Shown here in pieces: positions 8,278-17,310 of a DNA stretch of 43,125 nt; position 1 is the first letter of the stretch, and the number at the start of each line of letters is the position of its first letter. Below the pieces are notes generated by a model. That model saw nothing but the letters and a program-made list of their open reading frames with translations, was not told where the DNA came from and did no database searches. Both the position numbers and the translations under genes were made by a program. Source of the stretch: CALFVT01 sp039989855 (GTDB lineage Bacteria; Pseudomonadota; Alphaproteobacteria; Caulobacterales; Maricaulaceae); contig JBDXGZ010000019.1 of assembly GCA_039989855.1 (NCBI GenBank), forward strand, positions 1 to 43,125. The letters are read 5' to 3'.

Positions 8278-9302
8278 TTGGCCGTGAGTTGTCCAATCAC
8301 AGCAGCGTCTTCACCTGCCGCGAGGAGTTGCTCAATAGTAGCCATAGCCTCTTCAGGGGCGACACAAACAACCATGCCTATACCACAGTTAAAGGTTCGC
8401 TGCATCTCTGCCTCAGCCACGCCGCCTACCTCTTGTAGCCAGTTAAACACAGCGGGGCGCTCCCACTCCGAGAGGTCATAAGCAGGGGTCAGGTGGTCGG
8501 GTAGCATGCGCGGCGTATTTTCTGTTAAGCCACCGCCTGTAATATGCGCAAGGCCTTTTATCTTGCCCGACTTAAGAAGGGCGAGTGTTGATTTCACGTA
8601 AATGCGTGTTGGGGTCAGTAACGCTTGTCCAAGAGTTTGTCCATCCGCGAAGGGCGCTGCATCCGTCCATGTTAAACCAGAACGGTCAACAATTTTTCTA
8701 ATGAGAGAATAGCCATTCGAATGTGGACCGCTAGACGCAAGCCCGATAAGGACATCACCTTCGGCCATATCATCAAGGCGCGGCAGCATGCCGTTGCGTT
8801 CAACGGCGCCTACGACGAACCCTGCCAGATCAAAATCATCCCCATCATACATACCCGGCATCTCTGCCGTTTCTCCGCCGATGAGCGCACACCCTGCATC
8901 AAGACATCCATCTGCAATGCCTTTAATGACAGCGGTCGCTTTATCGTTGCTCAGGTGACCCGTCGCAAAATAATCAAGGAAAAATAAAGGTTCAGCCCCT
9001 TGCGCCAAGACGTCATTGACGCACATGGCAACAAGGTCAATCCCAACTGTATCCAGCAACCCCGTATCAATGGCTATACGAAGTTTAGTGCCAACGCCAT
9101 CTGTTCCAGAAATCAGGATAGGGTCGTCATAGCCTGCGGCTTTCAGATCAAATGCACCGCCAAATCCGCCCAGAGCGGCAGCTGCGCCTGCGCGGCGTGT
9201 CGCCTTGGCAAAAGGTTTAATACGCTCAATTAGAGCGTCACCTTTATCAATACTAACGCCAGCATCGGCATAGGTGAGAGGAGGGTTCTTTGAAGTTGAC
9301 AT
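8274..9302 (-). CDS. purM: Phosphoribosylformylglycinamidine cyclo-ligase
   Basis: AIR synthetase, fifth step of purine synthesis: ATP-dependent ring closure of FGAM to AIR in the cytosol. Family motifs are LTYADAGVSIDKGD at the start, ISGTDGVGTKL, the metal/nucleotide site CVNDVLAQGAEPLFFLDY, GGETAEMPGMY, and HITGGGLTENTPRMLP. The ATG at 9302 gives 342 residues, the normal size, and begins just before the family's N-terminus; an extension up to 9398 is open but not family-like. It is first in a two-gene operon with purN and divergent from the DUF2066 gene. Confidence 0.97.
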   Translation of the reverse strand: MSTSKNPPLTYADAGVSIDKGDALIERIKPFAKATRRAGAAAALGGFGGAFDLKAAGYDDPILISGTDGVGTKLRIAIDTGLLDTVGIDLVAMCVNDVLAQGAEPLFFLDYFATGHLSNDKATAVIKGIADGCLDAGCALIGGETAEMPGMYDGDDFDLAGFVVGAVERNGMLPRLDDMAEGDVLIGLASSGPHSNGYSLIRKIVDRSGLTWTDAAPFADGQTLGQALLTPTRIYVKSTLALLKSGKIKGLAHITGGGLTENTPRMLPDHLTPAYDLSEWERPAVFNWLQEVGGVAEAEMQRTFNCGIGMVVCVAPEEAMATIEQLLAAGEDAAVIGQLTAK

Positions 9303-9474
9303 AGCTATCTTACTTTGATGCGATTCTTGTTTAACTGTTTGCAGCGATAAATTGCCTATTTTGTAGCGGCTTACAACTGAAATGGGCTTACTGTGCAAGC
9401 TTCAATCACAATTATATGTGTATTTTAATGCTTTTCGCCTTTGATTGATCAGCAATACAAGCTATTTGAGCATT

Positions 9475-10500
9475 ATGACACGTTACTTTTTAATTTTCAG
9501 TTCTATTTTCACACTCTTAATAGGGTCCTTATCTGCGTTTGCAGCCGATCCTTTCACGGTCACGAATATTTCGGTTGATGCCACAGGGAGTACGGCGATT
9601 GAGGCGCAAGAGATAGCGCTAAAAGAGGGTCAGGCTACAGCGGCTGCCATTATGCTTCAGCGCGTTACACTTCCATCTGAAACCTTAGAGCGCGGCGTGC
9701 CAACACCTACGCCCGAAATGATTGGCCGGATGATCCGTGCGTTGGAGATTTCAAATGAGCAGCGCACTGCGCAGCGTTACTTTGGCAATGTTACAATCAG
9801 CTTTAATCCAACGGAAGTACAAAGATTTTTACAAGCAAACCGATTGACGCTATTTTCATCCCAAACTCAGAATCGACTTGTTATCCCTTTTTCAAGATTA
9901 GGCTCAAATAAACTGGCTGACACACTTAAAAATGGCGGCTTTGAACATGCGTTGACACCTTTGATCGTTGCACAAGCTTTAAACGGATTCGATCCATCTA
10001 TTGCGTTGGGAAATATTGAGGCTGCGGAACGTGTTGCTGCTGGCTATGGCGTTCGTCAAGTGCTCGCTTTAAAGTCTGACGAAACTTTGGCAGGTACGTC
10101 TATTAGTATGACTGATATTTCTCTTAATACAGGCGAAGCTCGAAACTTCGGAACTGTAACAGGAGTGACGATGGAATTAGCTGTTGCTGCAGCGGTTGAG
10201 CGATTGCAAGATGACTGGAAAACATCGTCTGTGTCTTTAGCTTCGAGTGTTCAAGACTTACCTGTATCAATATTATTTAACTCTCAATCCGATTGGCAGA
10301 GTTTGCAAGACGTTATTGATGACAGTGCGCAAATTCAATCGGCTCGTTTAGATGCCATATCGAAAGATGGGGCCTTGATGACACTCAGTTATGGCGGCGA
10401 CTTAGACCGGCTTACTAAAGAACTTTCTTTCAAAGGCGTAAGTCTTAAAGATGACCCAAAGCTTGGTGTGATTATCGGGCGTAGCCAATATCTTCGCTAA
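9475..10500 (+). CDS. DUF2066 domain secreted protein
   Basis: About 341 residues of the DUF2066 family, function unknown. A clear Sec signal peptide (MTRYFLIFSSIFTLLIGS) ends at AFA before ADPFTV. The mature N-terminus FTVTNISVDATGSTAIEAQ and the following ALKEGQATAAAIMLQRV helix are typical of the family. The ATG at 9475 is preferred over a TTG at 9445 because it starts directly at the signal peptide. Position next to purM and directly before hdaA repeats a widespread alphaproteobacterial order. Periplasmic location is predicted. Confidence 0.82.
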   Translation: MTRYFLIFSSIFTLLIGSLSAFAADPFTVTNISVDATGSTAIEAQEIALKEGQATAAAIMLQRVTLPSETLERGVPTPTPEMIGRMIRALEISNEQRTAQRYFGNVTISFNPTEVQRFLQANRLTLFSSQTQNRLVIPFSRLGSNKLADTLKNGGFEHALTPLIVAQALNGFDPSIALGNIEAAERVAAGYGVRQVLALKSDETLAGTSISMTDISLNTGEARNFGTVTGVTMELAVAAAVERLQDDWKTSSVSLASSVQDLPVSILFNSQSDWQSLQDVIDDSAQIQSARLDAISKDGALMTLSYGGDLDRLTKELSFKGVSLKDDPKLGVIIGRSQYLR

Positions 10501-10504
10501 GGTG

Positions 10505-11185
10505 ATGACGAAACAATCTTCTAATTGTAACCAAGGGCAAATTGCTCTTGACCTTAGCATCCCGACTGAAAAGTCCTTTGATAACTTCATTGTCAGTGGA
10601 TGTAATAAAGATGCTGTAAGATTGCTTTTGAATACACATAAATGGCCTGTTCGCGTTTTGACGCTTGTTGGCGATGAGGGTAGCGGTAAATCACATCTGG
10701 CTCAGGCTTTCGCTCAATCACATAAGGGGCGCGTGTTATTCCCTAAAGAACCTGTACCTATTGGTGAATGCCGCGGAAAAGTGATTGCTTTAGATGATGC
10801 GCAAAAATGGTCAGAAGAGAGCTTGTTTATATTGTTAAATATGGCGTTGAATGGAGACGTTCCATATTTATTACTAACAGATCAACTCATGCCATCTGTA
10901 TGGCCTATTAGATTGCCAGATTTACGCTCACGGTTAAAAAATGTCCCAACGGTTCGGTTGAACGCGCCAGACGAAAACCTACTGGAACCGATCATTAAAA
11001 AAATATTTTCAGACCACGGACGTACGATAGATAAATCAGTCGTCGATTATATGTTGATTCATTGCCCCAGAGATATTTCTCTGATCCAAGTCGATGTAAA
11101 TAAAATTGAAACTGCAGCTCGAGCGACAAAGAGTGATGTCACCAAGCGCTTTGTCGCGAAGGTTTTGCGCGATTGTAACTATTGA
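10505..11185 (+). CDS. hdaA: DnaA-related regulator HdaA
   Basis: An AAA+ DnaA-homologue without DNA-binding domain IV. In Caulobacter HdaA works with the sliding clamp to promote ATP hydrolysis by DnaA and so limit re-initiation of replication. The 226-residue product has a clamp-binding motif QIALDL near residues 12-17, Walker A GDEGSGKS (56-63), Walker B VIALDDAQ, and LRSRLKN in the sensor/arginine-finger region. It starts 5 bp after the DUF2066 stop, with an AAGG of a weak ribosome site overlapping that stop, so coupling is likely. A GTG one codon upstream is a possible alternative start. Confidence 0.9.
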   Translation: MTKQSSNCNQGQIALDLSIPTEKSFDNFIVSGCNKDAVRLLLNTHKWPVRVLTLVGDEGSGKSHLAQAFAQSHKGRVLFPKEPVPIGECRGKVIALDDAQKWSEESLFILLNMALNGDVPYLLLTDQLMPSVWPIRLPDLRSRLKNVPTVRLNAPDENLLEPIIKKIFSDHGRTIDKSVVDYMLIHCPRDISLIQVDVNKIETAARATKSDVTKRFVAKVLRDCNY

Positions 11186-11218
11186 ATCGGAGACATTGTG
11201 CATCTGATCAAAAACTAA

Positions 11219-11289
11219 GCTTTCCCATCTAATATACACATTTTAAGTGGCTCAAACCGTATTAAAGCAACGATAGATAATGGGAAAGC
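11219..11289. repeat. 10-bp inverted repeat in the hdaA-DUF481 gap
   Basis: GCTTTCCCAT (11219-11228) is repeated in exact reverse complement as ATGGGAAAGC (11280-11289), 51 nt apart. The gap 11186-11427 holds no gene that I can see. No T run follows, so this is not an ordinary terminator; function unknown. Confidence 0.35.
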
Positions 11290-11427
11290 GGTGGTTTTTT
11301 AAGCTCAAATCTATTTTCACCAAGGTACTGTTTTATATAGCCGTTTACTCGGTCTTTAAGTCTGTTATTCATCGTGCGTACATCTGAATTTGTCGAGTGG
11401 AGCGCTTGTCATTTAACGGAGTGAAAA

Positions 11428-12174
11428 ATGAAAAAAATACTTTTGATATCGGCCTGTCTTTTTGGCCTTAATGCTGTTTCTGCTCAGGCTCAAGATGGAT
11501 TGCTTGAAGGTTGGACTGGAGAGACATCACTCACAGGCTCAGTCACGACAGGTAATACAGAAACAACAGATATTGGCCTTGGTTTGAAGTTGCAAAAAGA
11601 TGCGGGCCCGTGGCACCATAAATTTAACGCCTTGGCAGATTTCGGTCGTGTGAACGGTGAGAACAGTCGAGAGCGTTATGATTTTGGCTACCAGATTGAC
11701 CGTGACATTAATGACCGACTTTACGTCTATGGTAATGTTGATTATTATTTAGATGATTTCGGCGCTTACCAAGAAGGTTATTTTGTCGGCGCAGGTGGCG
11801 GTTATAAAGTAATTTTACCCGACCCAATTGGGTGGAACCTCGAAGGCGGCGCCGGTTTCCGTTCGCAGGAAACTCAAGACCCTGTAGCGCCTGCGCTATT
11901 GCCACTTTCAGTCACAGATGAAGAGTTTGCTTTACGTGGTTTCTCTGACGTTGATTATAAATTTAATGAAAACGTGTCTTTGTATAATGATACTGAAATC
12001 ATTTGGGCCTCAAGTGATACATATATTTGGAACGAGATTGGGCTAACGGCTAAGCTTGGCGGCAATCTTGCGGCAAGAGCTTCATTCCGTGTTGATCACC
12101 ATACAGACGTTGTTGATGGTCTTGAAAATACAGATACCATCACACGTTTCGGTATTGTTTACACACTTAAGTAA
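11428..12174 (+). CDS. DUF481 family outer-membrane protein (YdiY-like)
   Basis: A 248-residue predicted outer-membrane beta-barrel. The signal peptide (KKILLISACLFGLNAVSA) ends at AQA. The mature chain has alternating polar/aromatic strands such as WTGETSLTGSVTTGNTET, the start typical of DUF481/YdiY proteins, and ends TDTITRFGIVYTLK with the strand pattern expected for barrel assembly. A GGAG lies a few bases before the ATG. Function is unknown. Single gene, followed by a hairpin at 12200. Confidence 0.85.
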   Translation: MKKILLISACLFGLNAVSAQAQDGLLEGWTGETSLTGSVTTGNTETTDIGLGLKLQKDAGPWHHKFNALADFGRVNGENSRERYDFGYQIDRDINDRLYVYGNVDYYLDDFGAYQEGYFVGAGGGYKVILPDPIGWNLEGGAGFRSQETQDPVAPALLPLSVTDEEFALRGFSDVDYKFNENVSLYNDTEIIWASSDTYIWNEIGLTAKLGGNLAARASFRVDHHTDVVDGLENTDTITRFGIVYTLK

Positions 12175-12199
12175 ACCACTCTTAGTTTAAACATAAACC

Positions 12200-12228
12200 T
12201 TGATGTCCGCTAGTGTCGCGGACATCAA
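12200..12228. terminator. Probable terminator hairpin between convergent genes
   Basis: A perfect 11-bp stem, TTGATGTCCGC (12200-12210) with GCGGACATCAA (12218-12228), and a 7-nt loop. It lies between the convergent DUF481 and SDR genes. There is no T run on either side, so intrinsic termination is plausible but not certain. Confidence 0.55.
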
Positions 12229-12267
12229 ACTTCGCCATAAATCACCTGTGTTTTGAGTGTCTAATGG

Positions 12268-13023
12268 TTAAGCTGGAACGATTTTTCCATCCCAATCAAT
12301 AATGTGTCCTGTCGCATCTGGAGTGACGTCATTGATAACCTTCAATAGATATTCGGCGCTCTGTTCGGGCGTGAATAATTTACCATCAGGGACATTACCT
12401 TGAAACGGTTTTGATAAATTTGTGTCAACAGTCCCTGGATGCAACCCAATAATCACAAGTTTATTGAAACGACGGGCATATTCTATGGCTAATGTTTTAA
12501 TCACCATATTAAGCGCCGCTTTCGCAGCACGGTAAGCATACCAACCGCCAAGACGGTTGTCGGATATGCTGCCAACCCGTGCGGAGAGAGCCGCAAAAAC
12601 GGCTTTGCTGTCGCGTTTGAGTAAAGGCAGAAAATGCTTCGCCGTCATCGCAGGGCCTATTGTGTTGACACGAAAGTTTTGCTCGAACCCTTCATAGCTT
12701 AGGGTTCTTAGATTCTTTTCGGGCGCAATAGACGCGGTATGTAGCAGTCCTGTTGCGACAAATATTATATCAAAGCGTCCTTCGAATTTAGGGCTATCCT
12801 TAATATCCTCTACGGTTTTGATGATGGAGGCTTCATCGGTAAAATCAAACGTAAGGGACGTGACTTTAGTAGAGGCATGAGGGTTTCCTTGCCGTGATAG
12901 AGCATAGATATGCTCGACCTGTGGGTGCGCCACCATGAGGTCAGTTAGAGATGCACCTATGCCTCCGCTTGAACCGATAATGGCAATTTGCACGCTAGCT
13001 TCAAAGGATGTGAGGTCAATCAT
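12268..13023 (-). CDS. SDR family oxidoreductase (C-factor-like)
   Basis: A classical short-chain dehydrogenase of 251 residues, cytosolic, NAD(P)-dependent. The nucleotide-binding loop is GSSGGIG (17-23), the structural Asn is in RVNTIGP (Asn120), catalytic Ser is in ALSARVG (Ser147), and the YxxxK pair is Tyr164-Lys168 in YAYRAAKAAL. The overall pattern, including HPGTVDTNLSKPF, resembles the CsgA/C-factor branch. Substrate unknown. It precedes no obvious partner; the pabB-like gene upstream on the same strand ends 29 bp away and could be co-transcribed. Confidence 0.88.
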   Translation of the reverse strand: MIDLTSFEASVQIAIIGSSGGIGASLTDLMVAHPQVEHIYALSRQGNPHASTKVTSLTFDFTDEASIIKTVEDIKDSPKFEGRFDIIFVATGLLHTASIAPEKNLRTLSYEGFEQNFRVNTIGPAMTAKHFLPLLKRDSKAVFAALSARVGSISDNRLGGWYAYRAAKAALNMVIKTLAIEYARRFNKLVIIGLHPGTVDTNLSKPFQGNVPDGKLFTPEQSAEYLLKVINDVTPDATGHIIDWDGKIVPA

Positions 13024-13052
13024 TATAAGACTCTGCTAAGGTTGGAATTATT

Positions 13053-14825
13053 TTAAACATAGATATTGGTAAGTTTCGCGGGCATTAAACCTCTCAAAGA
13101 ATTTCCGAGGTAAATTGCGTCGGCTGTCTGAAGGTCATTGAGCTTCAAGACAGATGTTATAGCGTCCCCGTTAGTAAGCATTTTTGCCCGTAACACCCCA
13201 GGTAAAAGTCCCGCATCAAGAGGGGGCGTATAAAGCTTACCGTTTTTTTCAATAAAGAGTGAAGTGAACGATCCTTCGCACAATTCACTGTTTTTATTGG
13301 TGAATATGACCTCATCAATTCCGTGGCTTTGTTTTAAACGGTAGCGTTCGCCATCATAGAAATCGCGCAGAGACGCTTTATGCTGGGTCTCTTGTCGTTT
13401 GGCTGTGAGGGCGTATTTGGAAAGAGCGACGCGAAGGGGGACGTCTATAGGTTTTAAGATTTCGTCTTTAAGGCTGACTTTTCCTCCCACATCAACCGTT
13501 AAACGTACGCGCGCAGGACTATTTGCAGGTTGATAAGCGACCAAATGCTCAAGAACATTTTGCATTATTTTTTCATCTCTAACGGCCTTTGACAGACGAT
13601 TTAAATGTCTTCCTACATCGCGATAACCCTCAATATAGTCCCAATAAAGAGTCTCGATAAAGTATGATGGTTTTTGCGTTAAAACATCTGATTTTAGAAG
13701 GCATTCTGCATATTCATCAGCGCCATTACTATCGAGGACAATACCGCTGCCCACGTGATAGCTGGCTTTTTTATTCGCTAAACTTAGAGTGCGAATAGCC
13801 ACATTGAAACATGCGTTTCCGTGAGGGTCGACATATCCAACTGCGCCGCAATAAGCTCCGCGTGGGGTGTCTTCTAATTCGTTAATAATTTCCATAGCCC
13901 GTATCTTAGGAGCGCCTGTAACGGAACCGCAAGGGAATAGGCTATGAAACATCTCGCGGAATGTCGTATGATCTTTCAATTCAGCTGTCACACGGGATGT
14001 CATTTGATGAAGGGTCGGGTAGGTCTCAAGAGAAAAAAGTTCTGGCACATCAACAGAACCCGTAAGGGCCAGGCGGGATAGATCATTTCTTAAAAGGTCA
14101 ACAATCATAAGGTTCTCAGCTTGTGATTTTATGTCAATTGCCATTGAGTCGCGTAAAGCATTATCTTGCGCCGTATTAGGGCTGCGTTTTTGTGTCCCTT
14201 TCATGGGCCGCATTGTGACATGTGTGCCTTGTTTCTTAAAAAACAGCTCAGGTGATAATGAGAGCAAATCTGGACCACCAAGGCGTATGAAGCCTCCATA
14301 TTTCCCAGCTTGACGATGACGAAGACTTGCATAGAGGGCAAGTGGATCACCGCCGTAGTGACCCTGCATTGGAAAGGTTAAATTGATTTGGTAGCAATCA
14401 CCTGCTTTAAGATAGTCTTGAACACAGTTGAATTTATTAAGATAATTGGCTTCAGTCCATGTTGGCTCGAGCGTCAGGCTTTGGGGTGAGGCTGTATAAA
14501 GCAACTCAACGGGTATATCTTCGCTATAATCCTGAAAGACCCCGAAGCAGAGTAACGGTTGTGACCTAGTCGTAGGGAGGCGGTGCTTTAATTTGCCCTC
14601 AAGCCAATAGCCCAGTTCATAACTGGTGAAGCCCGCGAGATAGAACCCCTGTTCATGTGCGGTTTTAAGGCGTGTAAAGGCGGCGTCAATTTCATGTGGC
14701 TCGTTAGCCTGTATGATTTCAACAGGATTGGTATAAAATCGTGGAGCAGGAGTTTGTGTGTCATCAAGAAAAACAAACGGGCCATCGAGCCGTGTATCAT
14801 TTCGTGAATGTGAGCCGTTATTCAT
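13053..14825 (-). CDS. pabB: Aminodeoxychorismate synthase I fused to aminodeoxychorismate lyase
   Basis: Makes 4-aminobenzoate for folate. Residues ~1-385 are a chorismate-binding PabB domain. PMKGTQKR contains Lys209, the nucleophile that distinguishes PabB from TrpE, followed by DLLRNDLSR and GSVTGAPKIRAMEII. Residues ~390-590 are a class IV PLP aminotransferase-fold domain, as in PabC. HKASLRDFYD carries the probable PLP lysine (Lys483), then IDEVIFTNKNSELCEGSF and the C-terminal LLPGVLRAKM. One chain would therefore convert chorismate to ADC and then to PABA plus pyruvate. The glutaminase partner PabA is not in the window. The upstream neighbour pxpC is only 23 bp away on the same strand. 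Confidence 0.93.
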   Translation of the reverse strand: MNNGSHSRNDTRLDGPFVFLDDTQTPAPRFYTNPVEIIQANEPHEIDAAFTRLKTAHEQGFYLAGFTSYELGYWLEGKLKHRLPTTRSQPLLCFGVFQDYSEDIPVELLYTASPQSLTLEPTWTEANYLNKFNCVQDYLKAGDCYQINLTFPMQGHYGGDPLALYASLRHRQAGKYGGFIRLGGPDLLSLSPELFFKKQGTHVTMRPMKGTQKRSPNTAQDNALRDSMAIDIKSQAENLMIVDLLRNDLSRLALTGSVDVPELFSLETYPTLHQMTSRVTAELKDHTTFREMFHSLFPCGSVTGAPKIRAMEIINELEDTPRGAYCGAVGYVDPHGNACFNVAIRTLSLANKKASYHVGSGIVLDSNGADEYAECLLKSDVLTQKPSYFIETLYWDYIEGYRDVGRHLNRLSKAVRDEKIMQNVLEHLVAYQPANSPARVRLTVDVGGKVSLKDEILKPIDVPLRVALSKYALTAKRQETQHKASLRDFYDGERYRLKQSHGIDEVIFTNKNSELCEGSFTSLFIEKNGKLYTPPLDAGLLPGVLRAKMLTNGDAITSVLKLNDLQTADAIYLGNSLRGLMPAKLTNIYV

Positions 14826-14848
14826 AGGTCTTAGCTAGGAGCTTTTGT

Positions 14849-15811
14849 TCATGAATCAAAGTGAAAACCCTCAATAAGCTGTCCATAGATATGATTTCGT
14901 AGACGGAGGGTGTCTTCTGAGGCCGCTGTGCGCTCTCTACGAAATGAAACCCGAGTTCCTGGAGCGATTTGCCCCATCATCCAATGGTCAGCAGGGATGA
15001 CGCTCAAAGCACGGACGTAACCGCCTGTGCAATGGGAATCTATGCCGGATAATATTGGCGTGCCATTAGAGGTGACTTGCAAAGTTCCCGGCAAGAGAGG
15101 GCTGCTCGTTAGGGGCGTTTTATTGGATAAGGTTAAAGGAGGACGATCCATATCGGCAAAGCTTAAGACCGCACCCATTCGGTTAGTTTGAGGAGACGCT
15201 ATAAAAACGTCTGTGAATAATCGCCTTTGTGCATCTGCGCATAGGTGGCTATCAAATTCAGGCCCTTTTTGGACACGCAGGACGAGGTTTTTTGCAAAAA
15301 GGGGACGGTATGCAGCGGGAATCGGCAGTGGTGATGTTGCTGTGAAATCCCCGCTTTCAATACGGTCTCCCGCTGCAAGGGCACGCCCGGTTAATCCCCC
15401 GACAGCGGCGGGGAGGTAAGTCGCGCATGAGCCTTTAAACATTTGCCCCTGAAATCCACCTGCTACGGCCAAATATGAGCGCGCGCCTATATGGCCTATA
15501 CTGATTTCTAAAACGTCACCTTCAGCCATATAAAAGGGTTTATATTGCTCGATTGTTTGGCCGTTACATTCGGCGAAACGAGGAGCTCCAGTCAGCACCA
15601 TCTGAATAGGCTTTAGAGCTTTAACCTTTAATCCACCCAAGTTGATTTCAAGGGCTGCTGCGACCCACGGGTTACCTACGCCGTGATTGGCAAGAGCAAA
15701 ACTTAAACGGTCAGCCGCACCGCTTTGCGGTATGCCCAGCGCTCTATAACCAGACCGACCTACGTCTTGCAGGGTGGTCATGACACCAGGATTGAGTATC
15801 TCTATCGCCAT
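14849..15811 (-). CDS. pxpC: 5-oxoprolinase subunit C
   Basis: Part of the bacterial PxpABC complex that hydrolyses 5-oxoproline (pyroglutamate) to glutamate using ATP. The product (~320 residues) belongs to the biotin-dependent carboxyltransferase/KipA family. MTTLQDVGRSGYRALGIPQSG at the N-terminus and GARSYLAVAGGFQ are typical family blocks. The ATG at 15811 is chosen because it starts the conserved AIEILNPG strand; an upstream extension to 15856 overlaps pxpB. The two genes are then separated by 4 bp. Order pxpA-pxpB-pxpC supports the assignment. Confidence 0.92.
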   Translation of the reverse strand: MAIEILNPGVMTTLQDVGRSGYRALGIPQSGAADRLSFALANHGVGNPWVAAALEINLGGLKVKALKPIQMVLTGAPRFAECNGQTIEQYKPFYMAEGDVLEISIGHIGARSYLAVAGGFQGQMFKGSCATYLPAAVGGLTGRALAAGDRIESGDFTATSPLPIPAAYRPLFAKNLVLRVQKGPEFDSHLCADAQRRLFTDVFIASPQTNRMGAVLSFADMDRPPLTLSNKTPLTSSPLLPGTLQVTSNGTPILSGIDSHCTGGYVRALSVIPADHWMMGQIAPGTRVSFRRERTAASEDTLRLRNHIYGQLIEGFHFDS

Positions 15812-15815
15812 GATA

Positions 15816-16478
15816 TTATGACCATGTCGTCTGGGGAACAAAGCGCACCCAATCACCTGCCTTTAAAAGGAAGGGAGGGTCTCGGTCTGGGTCAAATAAT
15901 GTGAGCTGTGTTTGGCCGATGATTTGCCATCCTCCAGGGCTATCAAGCCCATAAATGCCTGTTTGCCATCCTGCTAGACCTACAGAGCCTGCTGGAACAA
16001 TTGTACGAGGTTGCTCGCGTCTTGGTATATGTAATTTTGAGTTGGTATCAGACATAAAGGCAAAACCAGGAATGAACCCCATGAGGCAAATCATATATGG
16101 GTTTTGGCTATGTAAAGTGATAACCTGATCTAGGCTCAGCCTTTTTTCCTGTGCAACATGCATCAGGTCAGGGCCGTAATTTCCACCGTATATGACTGGA
16201 ATTTCTGTTATATTGTCAGCGCAAGTCAGGGTTTTTGACGGCTTAAAGTCATCTAATATATGTCTGATGATTACTTCAGCCTCAGCGCGAACTATGTTTG
16301 GGCGGAGCTTTAGTAAAAGACTGTCATAAGCGGGAACGATTTCACTCCAAAGGTGGTTGCTCTTACGAAATACATCCGCCAAATGTAGAATGTTTTGGCA
16401 TAAAAGTTTTGAAAACCCATCCGAAGAAAACTCAATTAGCCACGCGCGGTGACTATAAGGTGTGAGTTTAAACTTCAT
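15816..16478 (-). CDS. pxpB: 5-oxoprolinase subunit B
   Basis: KipI/PxpB family subunit of the ATP-dependent 5-oxoprolinase. Diagnostic blocks are IPVIYGGNYGPDL, MGFIPGFAFM, IPRREQPRTIVPAGSVGLAG, and GIYGLDSPGGWQIIGQT. The ATG at 16478 overlaps the pxpA stop by one base (TGATG), indicating translational coupling. Length (220 residues) is normal. Confidence 0.94.
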   Translation of the reverse strand: MKFKLTPYSHRAWLIEFSSDGFSKLLCQNILHLADVFRKSNHLWSEIVPAYDSLLLKLRPNIVRAEAEVIIRHILDDFKPSKTLTCADNITEIPVIYGGNYGPDLMHVAQEKRLSLDQVITLHSQNPYMICLMGFIPGFAFMSDTNSKLHIPRREQPRTIVPAGSVGLAGWQTGIYGLDSPGGWQIIGQTQLTLFDPDRDPPFLLKAGDWVRFVPQTTWS

Positions 16479-17245
16479 CACGAACAGAAAGCGCGAATTT
16501 CAAGGCCATCGGCTTCAAGGGCTGCACGGGTAATGCGCGCCGTCTCGACGGCCCCTTTGCTGTCGCCATGCAGGCAAAGAGATCCTGCCGTAATATCTAA
16601 TTTAGCCCCGCTACGGCTGACAACGCTTTGGTCTTTAGCCAGTGATAGGGCCTGCTTTAACCTGGCTTCATTTGTCGTAATTACCGCGCCGTCCAATTTT
16701 CGTGATACCAAATGACCATCATCACTATATTGCCTGTCTATAAAGCCCTCGGCAATGAAGGGAATATTTCTGACTTGCGCCGCTAAGGTCATTTGAGACT
16801 TAGGGCCACCAAGCCATGATAAAGGCGCATTAATGCGAATGATAACGTCGCCCAATAAATCTGCGAGGGCAGGCGTGTTCACCGCTTGATTATAAAGCGC
16901 CCCGTGGGGTTTGACATATTTGACGTCGCCTTGGGTGATATCAAGTAAAGTACAAATTTGCCGATATAAGCTCTCTGATAGGTCAGCCGCGCTTATATCC
17001 TCGCCTAGTTTGAGCTCAAGGCGTCCAAAGTTTTTTCGGTCCGGGTAGGACGGGTGTGCCCCGATTATCACATTGTGCGTCTTGGCATTATGCGACGTTG
17101 TGGTCATAATGCCTTGATCGCCCGCATGCCCTCCGCAGGCAATATTAGCCGAGCTGATATGGGCGAGAATAGCGGCTTCACTTTCAGCCCATGCCTGATT
17201 ATCGGCCTCGCCAATATCAGCGTTGAGATCAATATAATTTACCAT
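16478..17245 (-). CDS. pxpA: 5-oxoprolinase subunit A
   Basis: LamB/YcsF family subunit of 5-oxoprolinase, 255 residues. Family blocks are IDLNADIGEAD at the N-terminus, ISSANIACGGHAGDQ, IGAHPSYPDRKNFGR, VKYVKPHGALYN and LCLHGD. First gene of the pxpABC operon. Since the AST region of this window also ends in glutamate, both routes feed the same pool, though nothing in the sequence links them directly. Confidence 0.95.
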   Translation of the reverse strand: MVNYIDLNADIGEADNQAWAESEAAILAHISSANIACGGHAGDQGIMTTTSHNAKTHNVIIGAHPSYPDRKNFGRLELKLGEDISAADLSESLYRQICTLLDITQGDVKYVKPHGALYNQAVNTPALADLLGDVIIRINAPLSWLGGPKSQMTLAAQVRNIPFIAEGFIDRQYSDDGHLVSRKLDGAVITTNEARLKQALSLAKDQSVVSRSGAKLDITAGSLCLHGDSKGAVETARITRAALEADGLEIRAFCS

Positions 17246-17310
17246 AGGGCTGTTAAATCAAAAAACAGAGCATAAGTGAAACCAAATCTTCGTGCACAAC
17301 TAGTTTAACT

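Noticed and set aside
13053..14825. Anthranilate synthase TrpE
   Set aside because: The PMKGT motif with Lys209 and the fused aminotransferase IV domain point to PabB, not TrpE.
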